A stretch of DNA of 64,000 nt from Heterobilharzia americana. Taxonomy: Eukaryota; Platyhelminthes; Trematoda; Strigeidida; Schistosomatidae. Location: contig OX104132.1 of assembly GCA_944470555.2 (NCBI GenBank), positions 2,737,755-2,801,754 on the forward strand, given 5' to 3'. Under the pieces are notes generated by a model. The model had not been told where the DNA came from and did not search any database. It worked only from the letters and a program-made list of their open reading frames with translations. The first letter of the stretch is position 1; the number at the start of each line of letters is the position of its first letter. This document shows, piece after piece, positions 44,051-55,900 of this stretch. A program made the position numbers and the translations under genes.

Positions 44051-44475
44051 CATCTAGTTCCACCACGCTGTCTACTGCACTAAGCTTTACATCAAACCTA
44101 CAGATTATTTTCAGAGTAAATATCTCCGTAGTGCTGATACTACTGCGCTGAAGAAACTTTACTGGCGTCATTCACAGCTCCACCTGGTATTACAGGTCTT
44201 CAAAAAACCCAATATAAAACTGAAATCGTGGTATTCTGTAGAGCGAGAGGATATCCTTTGAAAAGTCATCCTGTTCTCATGGATTTCTTCTTGTAGCAGG
44301 TGGCACAATGAAAGATAAAACCATCTCTCTTCTTACTGCCACACATTCAATCCACTGCAACACCACCTTCAAAGTTAACATCTCTCGCAAGCAATCCAAC
44401 TTTCTGCAAGTAACCTTCAATGTTATATCCGTCGTAATTCATCAGTTTATGGAGAGTCAGCAACAGTGTCGACGT

Positions 44476-46140
44476 CCATCTGGTCCTACTGCTTTCCTGC
44501 ACTTCAGTAGCTTTATATATCTGAGGGCTTCGACTCCTTTTGGAGGATTTGTGTTCACTTGTGGTTCTGTGATTGCAGGTGATATTTCTGGACGAAGTTC
44601 AAGTGGTGGTCGATTCAAGAGCTTTTGTGAGTGGTCAGAACATTGTTTCGTTTGTTTCTCTTCTTTGATAATTAAATTTCCTTCATCATTTTTTTTCGGT
44701 TTCGATGAATTACTTGGTAACAGAATATTTCTTCCCTCACATTGTTTTATTTTACTAAATTCAATTAGGGTTATTCAGTGGTAACAAGTTGTCACAACTT
44801 TGTACATGACGCAATGTAAGTTTAATGTTATTTGACAGTAGTAGTCTCTTAAATATTCAAGTACTTAGCAGTACAAGAATGCGAAACTCGATGTTGCTGT
44901 TTTCTTGTTCTCTTCAAATCTATAAAAAGTTTTTCGTATATGGAGTTTCGTTGAACGAACGACTCACTCCTTTCTTACTCGTTGAAAGCATAGAATCACT
45001 TATTGACGGTACAGAACAGAATACTCATAGAAATAACTCAACTGAATTTGTATACAAAGTTTCGGAAATCAAGCTGCTTCCTTAGTCATTTCTTCAAATC
45101 CTCAGGTTCACATAAACTGCTTTCATCTGTTGAAAATCTTTTACACATAACAAAATCTTACTGAGAATCAATGGAGCTATTCGTAGAAAAATTCTAGACT
45201 GGTATTAAAACATTTGTGGTGCTAGTCAATTGTTTCAGCATTATATACACTGGATAACATTTTTCAACAATAGTATACTTCACCATTATTCCATCATTAT
45301 TAATGTTTATTTATCACAAGTTCTAAATGACACTTACTAAGTTCCTCTGTAGTAGTAGTAGTAGTTACGTCTTTATTGGGTTCGTCAGTACCGTAGAACA
45401 AGTGAAATAACCAGCAATTACAGAAGGTTTACTAACGATTTACGCATCAAATATGACAGTTATTAGCAAATGTTTCCTTACACTTTGGGTAACGTATATT
45501 GCGAAACTATTATGTCTCGGAGATAACAGCTTTAGTTCGTAACTAAGCTGAGTGTTACAGACAAATAACCTTTCTTTAGGTTAGTCCTCGTTTTGGTTTC
45601 CCCTTTTTCTCAGTAGTTTCTTGGGTTCCGCTGTGTACACCAAAATGGGTGTCTTTAACGTTCCAGAAGAGGCGTATGATGATCAGAAAGTTGAGTTTCT
45701 GAGAAAAAGAAGCAATATATGATCCGAGTTTTTTTGTACAGGCAGATCTACCGATACAGAATACCACGTTATGCAGGAGCAACGTAACGTAAATTTCGGC
45801 GCTCAAAGGCACTAAATCGAACTGTTGGTAACGTTAAAGTTGAAGTATAGCAGATCACGTGTAAATGTAACGCAAGTCAAGAACTCACCGCACAGAAGCA
45901 TTATTTGATGGACAACGTTCCGGACATTATTTACAATCCGTGATCACGACAGGGCATGAACACGCCCGAAAAGTCATCCAGAAAATAATACCGTTTCACT
46001 GCGTGACATTTTCCATAAACAGACCAAGATAAAGTAACAGCGAGTTAGGCCTTCAAGTAGTGCAGTTCCGGTGGCAGAGAAGAATCTGCATCAGTATTTT
46101 AAAGCACTTAAAAACATGTAATCTATAGTGGCATAAAAAA
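44476..46140. other. Unique flank right of the palindrome
   Basis: No gene is firmly supported. A GTAGTAGTAGTAG run lies near 45349-45366. A 47-nt segment at 44579-44625 sits between a good acceptor (GTGATTGCAG) and donor (GTGAGTGG) and reads DISGRSSSGGRFKSF, a possible small exon. From about 45850 the sequence may be an older part of the CR1-like relic that follows. Confidence 0.4.
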
Positions 46141-46149
46141 CATGACTCT

Positions 46150-46810
46150 CGGGCAGGACTCTCTTCCTTTAGAAACCTACCTCTGAATAAAGAGGATCAA
46201 TCAAAGACTGGGGACGAGGAACTACCTGTGGATGTAATGCTTGCTGACTTGAGAAAGGCTTTTGGTTAAGCACTACAGAGAAGGTTGACGAATACGTTCC
46301 ATCAACTCAGAGACATGCTAGTAGTACACCCCCTCTTCACTGAACATTGAGAGCACGAGCGTTGAATTGACTAGGAGAAGTCGAGAGGCCAGGAACGGAA
46401 AGTGTTGTGGGAATACAGCAAAAACACCAAGAGGAAGAGTTGGATGACCTAGGAATTGACTCTTTAAGCTAGCTAAGGCACATGGCGACCCTATAGCAGA
46501 TGTCAGAGCGCCAAGAAATCAAAATCGCCCGAAGAGTGGAATCCTGCCGAACGGCTACTACGGCAATCGTCGTGATAACCCCCGGGAAATCAAACACAAA
46601 AGGGTGAAAACCTGCGTGCGTTCAAACTTTATCTCCTTGAAATTCTGTGGTCGCTGGGACGCATTACCTTTCGACACCTCTGCCACTTTGTCTGTTGACA
46701 GTAGCAAGCAGAGGGTGGACAGCTATGCAGTAAGACCCAGAAGCGAGAGCGGAGAAATCATCTGTTTTACACCAGCTGGGAAAAAGATAGTGGGTATTGA
46801 ATACTGAAAC
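46150..46810 (+). mobile_element. Decayed CR1-like element, 3' part
   Basis: Broken frames include VDVMLADLRKAFG near 46230 (compare VHVVFLDLAKAFD) and RSNFISLKFCGRWDALPF with SVDSSKQRVDSYAV at 46615-46730 (compare RSKFFSLRVCALWNALPR and SIDSFKRRLDSYV). The 3' end is marked by AGTGGGTATTGAATA near 46790. Old and inactive. Confidence 0.6.
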
Positions 46811-47449
46811 TACCACTATTCATTGTGAATTATTTTTTTAGATTATAAGACACAGTTAAACGACGATCCACAGGAAATGGCATGTCTAACTACCTGAAAA
46901 GAATACTTTGAATCACCTTTTTGAAAATACGCATATTGGAATTTGTACGACTTGGCGCGCTCCTTGAGTAGTGACGTGTTTCGCTCGTCTCTCAGCTTTT
47001 GGATTTTTCCACAATGAAAAACTCCCACTTGCAATACTCAATCTAAAAACATCGAACGTTTGCAGCACTTCTGTCCATCCACGCACCTCACCCCTGCGCA
47101 TTCGTCAGCTCACTCCTCAACAGTTGAAAATTGGCATTATTATTCCTTTGAACCAACCGGTCTACCTCCTGTCAGTGGTTCTTGGGCGTTTCAACTGCCA
47201 AACTGCCTTAGCTCTCGGTTCTCCTCGGAGGTCATTCCCCAGGAAATATCTTTCCTGGTTATACATACGCATCTGGAGCTTACGGTTAAACTCGTTGGTC
47301 AAGAGCAGAGGATCAAGTGACAAGTGTCTGAAGGTGAGCCAACATAAATTATCTTCCCTTTTCTATTCTGTCCTTTTCCTGCATTCAGTCTTCAACCCTC
47401 TTATTGTTGTTAACTACTTGTTTTCCCAAGAAGTTTATATCATAGCGAC

Positions 47450-49168
47450 ATGTCTGCCCAAAACGCTAGGTCTGAAGCTTTGACACGGATAACGCGGTCG
47501 TGCACAACAACGGCCAGTAACACCCTAAACAACACACTAGTCTGTACTAGAAGACAAACAGAGGTAGGGCAGAACATCGAACTTCTGAAGAAGTGGCCAA
47601 CCCATGTTTCTAGAATTCCAGTAGCCATCAGACAGGTGACACAGAGAAGCACTAGCCCGTCACAAACTAGTCCTATCTTGAGCAAGGATCATACCATGCC
47701 TGAACATAGAAGACGACGTAAAAGGCTTCAGAACAAGGCAGCCACAAGCAGTTCGCCACAATCCGTAGCACCTTATTCATGGAAGGAAGGCTGTATTACG
47801 ACACCCGATGGCTGCAGTGTTTGCACCAAAGTTGTTTCGGTAGTCGATGAGGCATTTGCATGCAACCTGTGTCAACGATGGGTGCATTGCCACTGCGATA
47901 CCAAAGTCCCCCGACAATACTATAAGCTGATGAAGAGACAACCATGCAAGTGGTTCTGGTACATCTGTCCAGAGTGCAGGAAAATGCCCGCACTCCGCAC
48001 AGAAAGCCTGAAGGAGATGCTCTCCGCCACGCAAAAGCTACCAGCATCCTCGAATAAAGTAGGGTTAACACCAAAGGATAACACAGAGAGACCTGGAAAC
48101 AGACCTAGAGCTCCAGCTGTGGGCACGCCATCTCGCGTGGGGACCATATTAGGTCAAGTCTCCATACCCCCTACCCGGCCCCAGGGGACGTCAAGCGCAT
48201 GGCCAAAGACATCGACCGCCGAAGCCTCTACGAAACCCATTCCGAACACCCCACACACCGTGACTGAGAAACAACCAGTGGAATTACTCAAACCCATTGG
48301 TAAGTCGGGCGTGCCACCCACAACGAACCCAGGTCACAGGAGGACCAACTCGATCATTTTGTTCAACGTCGATGTATCGACAGACTCATTGTTGGTCGAG
48401 AGGGAACAATTTGACAGCCGAATGTGGACCGACTACTGTCAGATGCTGGGACTCCCTCCCCTCCCTGCAACTTTGTGTCGCCTTTCTCGAGGAAGCCATG
48501 CACCCCGAGATAAGCCACCCCCTTTACGTGTGTCCCTAAATACCGCCAAAGAGGCTGAAGACACACTCCTCCTCTCGCGACAACCGGACGTTGTTAATGC
48601 CTGTAAAATTCGGGCCAGGCCTGACAAGCCATGGTCAGTAAGAGAGGAGGAGAGAAAGTCAGCGGTTGGAAATCCCAACAGAAACAACACTATAGTTGTA
48701 CATGGGATTCCAGAATTGCCAAGTGACAGCTCGGTCAAAGATCGGTACTTTCACGACGTCCAACAATGGCAATGGCTCTCAACCAAAGTTGGTCTCAACA
48801 GTATACCGGCCAACAGCGTCAGTAGACTGCCAAGGCCAGCGCACCTGAAGACCATACCCAATCCCAGACTACTTGCCGTCCAGTTCGACTCATATGCCTC
48901 CCTCACAGACGTTCTGCACGCATGGTATAATGCGAAAGATCGCATGGGTGGCTCAATACGTATATGTGAAAGTAAGCCTAGACCCACAAGGCAAGAGGAG
49001 AGACGGCAACCACCAAGACCTCTGGAGTCAGTGGTCGTCACACAGGCGCTGACCAGTGAGTTAGATACATCAAGTAAAGAAGCCACCACTGCTACAGCCC
49101 CCACCCAAGTTAAGAACAAAACACAAAAAAAGGAACAATGCCAGTCCTATGAGGACTGGCGAGGCTAA
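47450..49168 (+). CDS. CR1-like ORF1 protein with PHD finger, intact
   Basis: A 572-codon frame from ATG to TAA without interruption. A PHD finger with C4HC3 order is visible: C122, C125, C138, C141, H146, C149, C173, C176, with W170 three residues before C173. A basic run (HRRRRKR, 86-92) precedes it. A Pro/Ser/Thr-rich linker follows (about 200-290). The C-terminal third (about 405-500, from VVHGIPELPSD to VLHAWYNAKDRMGG) looks like an RRM-like nucleic-acid-binding fold. PHD fingers are known in ORF1 of CR1-like elements. The stop overlaps the ORF2 ATG by 20 nt, implying coupled or reinitiated translation of ORF2. Confidence 0.85.
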   Translation: MSAQNARSEALTRITRSCTTTASNTLNNTLVCTRRQTEVGQNIELLKKWPTHVSRIPVAIRQVTQRSTSPSQTSPILSKDHTMPEHRRRRKRLQNKAATSSSPQSVAPYSWKEGCITTPDGCSVCTKVVSVVDEAFACNLCQRWVHCHCDTKVPRQYYKLMKRQPCKWFWYICPECRKMPALRTESLKEMLSATQKLPASSNKVGLTPKDNTERPGNRPRAPAVGTPSRVGTILGQVSIPPTRPQGTSSAWPKTSTAEASTKPIPNTPHTVTEKQPVELLKPIGKSGVPPTTNPGHRRTNSIILFNVDVSTDSLLVEREQFDSRMWTDYCQMLGLPPLPATLCRLSRGSHAPRDKPPPLRVSLNTAKEAEDTLLLSRQPDVVNACKIRARPDKPWSVREEERKSAVGNPNRNNTIVVHGIPELPSDSSVKDRYFHDVQQWQWLSTKVGLNSIPANSVSRLPRPAHLKTIPNPRLLAVQFDSYASLTDVLHAWYNAKDRMGGSIRICESKPRPTRQEERRQPPRPLESVVVTQALTSELDTSSKEATTATAPTQVKNKTQKKEQCQSYEDWRG

Positions 49169-49613
49169 ATTCAACCACGTAAGCGCTCATCCCGCGAAAA
49201 TACACATCCAGACCTCCCCTCTCATCAGGTACACTCTAATATGTATGTACAGCAACGTTAGGGGGCTAATAGGGAAGGTAGCAAAAATGAGGACGCTGCG
49301 TGAACATCAGCACTACGACATCATATTCATCACCGAATCCTGGCTCTCATCGGACATCTCCGACGAAGAGATGCGTGTTGCTGGCATGGAACTCTTCCGC
49401 AGGGACAGGGAACATAGAGCAGGAGGGGGAGTGGCTATCTACGCAAACTCCTGTTTAAAGGCAAGGATGGTTAGCGATACGGCCTTAACCCAGCTCCCAG
49501 AGTCTCTATGGTGCTACTTCACTCTCTTCTTTATTCTCTCTTCATTCCTTTACCACTACCTTACTATTCTCTTCCAGGTACCTACACAGACAGGAGTCAT
49601 GGCAGTTCTCTAA
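49149..49613 (+). pseudogene. CR1-like ORF2, truncated by internal deletion
   Basis: Starts with ATG inside the end of ORF1. It has the endonuclease N-terminus (YSNVRGLIGK, FITESWLSSD, RAGGGVAIYA) to about codon 125. It then runs into 3' UTR sequence (FFILSSFLYHYL) and stops. It lacks the GDFN and SDH motifs of the endonuclease and the whole RT. Confidence 0.85.
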
Positions 49614-49917
49614 ACTTCCCAGCAACCCGTAGCTCCCTAATCACTCTACAAATTACAACCTACTAACCCACAAAACATCCACCTCACCGAAGCTAAAAGC
49701 AAGAAAGCAGAGGGGATTTCCTCGTCCACTGCAGGAGTAAACCGAACAACTGGAACCAAGCCCTAAGAACTAGACGCGAGAGATCAAAAACTACCAGTTT
49801 TCTACGCTCGCACTATCAATATTGGATATTGGATATTGGACTTTGTTAGTCAGGGCTAAGGTCTCAAATATTGTTCCCCATATTCGAGGCGGTTCAAACA
49901 ACGTTTTAATCACAACA

Positions 49918-49951
49918 ATGAAATTCAAGTTCAAGGAGAGCCACACCTTCG
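49918..49951 (+). CDS. ATG8: ATG8 exon 1
   Basis: Encodes MKFKFKESHTF plus the first base of the next codon; donor GTATGAG. The ATG follows AATCACAACA. The CR1-like element ends about 70 bp upstream. Confidence 0.93.
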
Positions 49952-52900
49952 GTATGAGTATCTTTGTTCCTTACACTTCTTTCAGAGCAAAGGCAGCAGG
50001 ATTCAACAAAAATTAAAAATAAGTATGTTGGTCGAGTCCCGGTAAGTTCCTGAGTAAACATTTTTGAGCGCTGTTAATCGCTATTTCGTTCACATATTTC
50101 TTAGATGCGTACACCATTTTTAAGATTTTGTTGGAAATGCACTCGTTTCCTATTTGACTTGAGTATTTTATATTATACATCTTGGGAATTTACCATGGTC
50201 GTTGAGTAGTTAGGTTCACTCGTCGTAACGGTATTTCCCCTTGGGCCTGAGTTGAAGTATACTATATTTCTTATTTGATGCTCTCTAAAATCATTTCTGG
50301 ATAGAGCAAGGGGACGGGAATACTACCCTTTGAATTTCTAGGAGCCGCACACAGACCAAAAAAGGGAAAATATACAGAATAAAGGGCCAAAAAGTGGGAA
50401 ATGAAGGGGAAGCCCAACGCAAAATTAAAGCGACATTCATGGAGAAGTGCAACTGACTGCCTCTTTCTACGTCTTTTCCTGTCGATTTTCCCTTTCCTAT
50501 CTGGTGTCTCTCCTCATTCAACCTTTATGTTTACTTGTCTATAACCCCCCAATTCCATATTGTTTCCCCTTGATTGTGTACTTTTCCCGCCGAAATTCAT
50601 CTCGTTCCCATCTAATTATCTACTTTTCCTCGATTTTAACGCCTTTTTTAGACAGTGTCCAGCTGTATTTATCCTTTATTGGCCTTCATTTCCCCCTTTT
50701 AATCAGACGGGTTGGGGGCTCAGTTTTATAACTTTGTGATTTCAGCAGTAAGTTTTACTAAGTGACATTTGTGTCAGGCCGACAAAGTCTAGTCTTTACT
50801 TTTGTATTGGTCATGAATGTAGTTTGGATCATTATTTCCATGCAAAGCTTAGTCAAACTAAGGGCGGTTTTTGAACAGGCAAGTCTGTCACCTAGTGAGT
50901 TGAGTTGCAGTGTAAGCTTCAACCTCAAATATACCAACTATCTGTAGAAATACATGTGTGGATGTGACTTATACTATGAAGTTAAGAGCATTTTCAGAAT
51001 TGCTTGTGGGCTATATTGAAAGAGCGAGCCGTTATGGGAAATTTTGAGTTGGAAGGATATTTGGTGTAATGTAGTGTAATGTGTGCTGCTAAGCGAACTT
51101 TAGTTTCATATCCATTTTCACGTGTTCGTCTTGACTATGTTTTCCCTACTGTTTGGCGTTTGTGTTGATAACTCACTTCGGTATTCCATTTCATCCAGGT
51201 TCCTGAAGAGTTGGTAGCATTTGTTCGCTCATTCTCCAGAATGCTTTATTCATGGTTATCTCACGCCAGCGCTGTTTATGATCATAGTAATATATGTGGT
51301 CACCTGTTCTCACTTATCTTCTCATGAAAACAATAGTGATTTGGTGTTGTACAGAAATACAATCCTTGGTCATCATTTAATAGCCTGTACACTTAGTTCT
51401 GCCAGATATACCACTACTCAGAGTATGATCTTGCCTGAAAGCAATAGTTTGGATGACATTCTGTTTAGGTAGTGCAATTTTTGAATGTAGTCATTGAGAT
51501 TCTTTTTATAGTCAGTTAATTAGAAATGTCACTGATATTCAAATCGTGATATAAATACGAACATTTAATTATTCCCGAAATATCCAATAAATGTTGCTGT
51601 TCCACTGTATGTCATTTCTATCAAACTAACTAAAATGGAGTTACAATCTACTAGTGCCCTATTCTTACTTCTGTAGTAATTTAGTTTTGAAGGAACTAAA
51701 AACACTTTAACACACCTACTTCATGTTCGCTGCATTTGCTGCGTATCGATGTCTTCAATATATGGCTAGTGATCACTGTTATGCAATAGACTAGGGTATT
51801 AGTCTTTTGTCGATGAAATGATTCAATTCTCAGGACCAGTATACACTAGTACAGGATTCACTTGTAGGCAACCACTACTCTACCCTCTACCCAGCAGTTA
51901 GGAGCTTGTAGCTTAAAATCTCAACACTATAAAAAGCCACATTTTCTCTTTGGTAAGTTGGAATTCCAACAATTTGATTTTTAGGTCAGTAGTTTAGATT
52001 AACTAACAGAAAACTAGGAAAACTTCTAGAAAATATCCACCTCGTGTCCAAGTGATTTTTCTTGTTGTAGCGGTGACTACTTTTGTCCTCGTCACTCCAT
52101 TTAGGCTTTGAGATGTCGTAAGGCTTATAGAAACAGCCATTCCAACTGTCGCAGTTCAGCTACGCACTATGGTAGAAAAACCTAACTAACGTGCTCGAAG
52201 TTATTGATCCAGTCAATGACTTCGACCCCGGTCCGCCTGAGTGGAGCTCGGGAACAACAAGCCCGAAGAAACCAGGCAGGCTTTAGACCCTGCCGCGGGT
52301 GTGTCGACCAAATATTCACACTGTTGCATGTCCTGGAACGTAGACACGCTTACTCTAGCCCAACACTAGCTGTATTTCTCGATCTGAAGGCACCATTCGA
52401 CTCCGTTGGTCTAGAAGTCTTATCGCAATGTCTCTCTCGATTGGCTTTTGCCAACTGACGCCATCTGTGACACCGCCGTAATATCCAATTGTCTATTCAG
52501 GGTCGCATGTACTGCTCAGCAGTCCTGTCTGTTCTACTGTATGGCTGCGAAACATGACCATTAAAGGCGAAGATACGGCCTCAAGTGTTTTTCCACCATT
52601 ATCTTCGTAGTATAGGACACCGTATTCCATGGTGTCACCACACCACATGAGTAATGCAAGAGTCAGGTATAGAGTTTTAGGGAGGAGAGGTTAGTTGAGT
52701 CGGCTGACACGGTTGTGAACCTTCATCGATTGAGATGGTTGGCTCCAACACGTGTCACGTATGCCTAGTCACTGATTGCCTCATCACATAATGTTGACCG
52801 AAGTATGTTGAGTCTGGAGAAAGGTGAGAGGTGGCCAGACTGAAACATGACACCAATGTGTGAAGTGTTTGACTGTTGGTTTTATCCATGTGGAATGATG

Positions 52901-55900
52901 CAGAGTGGGTGGTTGCTGCCCGCGGGGGAAAGGAAACCAGTGGTTGGGGGAAATCTGAATATGTTTGGTATGCGTTTCACTTGCACTTGTCAAATGTAAG
53001 ATGATACTGCATTACTGGTCTGCTGCAATTGTGCCTAGTGTAATGATGGGGAATAAAGTGGTGGAATGTGTCGACCAATCCACCTATTTAGGGATTTCCA
53101 TCAACCCGAACGGGTTCGTTGCTGATGAAATTTCATCTCGGATACAAAAGGCCCACTCGGTATTTGCCAGATGGCGTTGTCTATGTTGCTAACTGGCGAG
53201 ATATCTGACTGTCTGTCAAAGGACGAGTACCCTGCTCAGTAGTTCGTTATGTACTGTTATACGACTGTGAGACATAGCCATTAAAAGGAGAAGACATGAA
53301 GGGATTACTAGGTTTTTGATCGTAGATGTATTCGTAGCATTTCTTGCATTCGGTGGAATCACCGTTTGATCAATGTGGAGGTCTGAAGAAGGATACTAGG
53401 CAAGACAGGCGAGTCGACTGATGAAGTTGTGAACCTTTGTAGACTGAGATGGCTGGGATGTGTGCCACACATGCGGTTGAGGACTGACTTTTGATAACAT
53501 GACTGAAAATTGGTCGCAATGGTGCAAATGTATTAACTCCTCAACAACTAAAGCTTGAATATACACTCTAACGGTTATTTTCAGATTGTTTATTATCACA
53601 CACAATTCCCTCTTCTTTGATACCACTCTTTTTCTTTCCATCTGTTCTTTGTGTACTACTGTAGTGTGGCGAATCGGGGCGATGCATGTATGTTAGGTTC
53701 TGCGCTGACTTTGTTAGTCACTTCCATCATCATCATCAACATAGGACCAGGCATTACTGCGTAACGGTCCGAGTTGCCACAGGTCATACCAGTACATCAA
53801 GTAGAACAGTAGTGAGGTGAAAGATTAAGATAAAAAATTCAGCCAAAAGAAATATAGGGTGCTAAAAGAGAGAAAGGAAGAATGAGAAAGTGAGATTCAG
53901 TATAGATGAGGATAATATGTGTGTGTATACATCTGCGCCACTGACATCGGTACTGAGCCATATCACCTAGAGTCAGTCTCCAGCCACTGGTTCCTCTTGT
54001 CTTGTGGACCCCAACTGACTTATTAATCACTTGCAGTACAATTCTACCAATATAATTTACATATGAACCATCCGATTAACAGACCTTGTTGGGATGGCAA
54101 CTGATTACATATTTTATTTCGGATTGAAACATTGGTACTCCCTTACTTCTTCATATGAATTTCTAATATTGGGCAAATAAACTTATGGGTTTGAAGTGTG
54201 GACACTTGACTTTCAATCAGTGGATCATGGATTCAAACCCTGCTCCATTTACCGAGGTTTAAAAAGTCAGGTAATGCTGAGTACATTTCAGATTTTATCC
54301 TTCCGAAGTAAACAAAAATTCTATTTTATCTGGTACTCATAGTTTCACACATCTTTCTGGCAGTTGTACAAACTTAAAGTTGTGTTGGTTGTTTGGTTGC
54401 AATCAAGTTAAATTTTTCTAGTGTTGTAGATGGTTTCACTAAAAAAACTATTGAGTAGGATAAATATCTTTCAGTTTACGAGATGTAAGACTTGTATGAT
54501 TTATTTTCCTTTTATAGGTCGTTGTGGAGCGTCATCTCAATTCACAAATAGCTGACATTGACAAGCATAAATTTCTTGTTCCAGATGATGTAACTGTTGC
54601 TCAATTCATGTGGATAATTCGTAAACGTATTGACCTGTCGTCAGAAAAAGCTCTTTTCCTTTTTGTTGGAAAGACAATGCCTCAGGCCAGGTATATAGTC
54701 GATTATGCATTTTTTTTTACTCCCTTTAGTAACCCTTTTACCCTTGATATATATCTCGATGTGATATTTCTATTTTAACGCATACATTGTACGTTTGGTG
54801 GCCTAAATCTCTAGGAAACCTTCAGAATTTTGAAAAGCAATCAGTTATTTCTGTGTTCAATGTGAAATTCTCAAATCATTTTTTCATGTGGATCTATGAA
54901 TGCAAAGTGTTTCCGCCAATGTCAAAAAGCAGTTGAGAGGAAAGAAGTATCCATAATTGTCTGGCGTAAAAAAATCTCACTGACCATTTTGTCTTAGGAT
55001 GCGGAATTGTGAGGACGAACGATAATAATTAACGATTGATAGTCGATGGTTGAGATGGATCAACCCGGTTGATTCTTAAAGGGAAATAAAAAGACTGACA
55101 GTCGACTGAGTTTATAGTATCTTGGACTGAAAACGTTTATTAGTGAAAACGAACCCTACTTCTAAAGTCGTTGAAATTTGACCACTATTTCATTAAAAGT
55201 CAAATTGGGTTCTTTTTCTAAGTGACTTGCCAACTGAGTTCGAATATTAGAGAATTTCGGGGAATGAAGACTGCATACAAAGATTAGGGATTTGAATTGA
55301 TGGTCAGAGAATGTCTTCAGTCGAAATCATTCACATTCTCGATTGATAACTTCGGTGTGTGTTCGAAAATCATGATCGTTCATCGTTAGCTTCATACATC
55401 AGAAAGGGATTTTAAAGAGAGATGAGTGATAGCCAAAATGTTGATTCAACAGTTTGATTGCTTCGTCAAATGTGCGTTAGTGTAAGTTCTGAGGTAGTAT
55501 AAGGTTGTAATAGGCATCGTGTTCTGCTGGACCAAGTTTGAGGAGCAAAAGACGGACTTTTCATCTATCATTCTAACTAGCAAAATGAGATTTGAAAAAG
55601 GTCTTCAAAGTGTTCATACCAAGTGTCGAAAGTAATGGTCATGTCCCAGTGCTTACTATACGGTCACAACCCCTCCCCGCCCACCCCGTTACACCTATGG
55701 GTTATCACTCAAATCAAGGGTGGGGAAAAAGTAACTGGAAAATCACTTGACTACCGGAAATCTCGTTGTAATAGAAAGCTAAACATTATTGGCTATCAGG
55801 GGAAGTTACACTTGTGTTGACTGACTGACAAAAGCAACGTAGAACCTCTAACACAAATGCATTAACTGAAGTCACTACACTTCACAGTCGTACACAAAGA

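Larger units (their letters stand above)
25408..44475 (-). repeat. Right arm of giant inverted repeat
   Basis: Mirror copy of 2347-22445. It carries the same elements in reverse order and orientation. Relative to the left arm it lacks the hammerhead SINE (empty site near 42250), lacks about 600 bp of an RTE-like relic (junction near 43835), has a much shorter TA microsatellite (about 42681-42703), and has a CR1-like 5' half that resembles the third copy at 47450 more than its mirror partner. Confidence 0.95.
47010..49845 (+). mobile_element. CR1-like element, third copy, internally deleted
   Basis: The only copy with its 5' region: about 440 bp of leader, an intact ORF1, the first 120 or so codons of ORF2, then a direct join to the 3' UTR (TTCTTTATTCTCTCTTC near 49527), removing about 2.75 kb relative to the left-arm copy. 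It ends with two ATTGGAT units near 49845, about 70 bp before the ATG8 start codon. The 5' limit of the element is a guess. Confidence 0.8.
50042..54517 (+). other. ATG8 intron 2 (4.48 kb)
   Basis: GT-AG. The first 2.1 kb shows no element I can name. RTE-like A fragments lie at 52200-53545 (plus) and 53705-54025 (minus), and a tRNA-like relic at about 54170-54265. Confidence 0.85.

Noticed and set aside
2347..44475. Simple fold-back read artefact as the full explanation
   Set aside because: The unique 3-kb spacer, arm-specific insertion and deletion, and grouped diagnostic variants are not expected from one folded read; haplotype misjoining is still open and is kept as an alternative.
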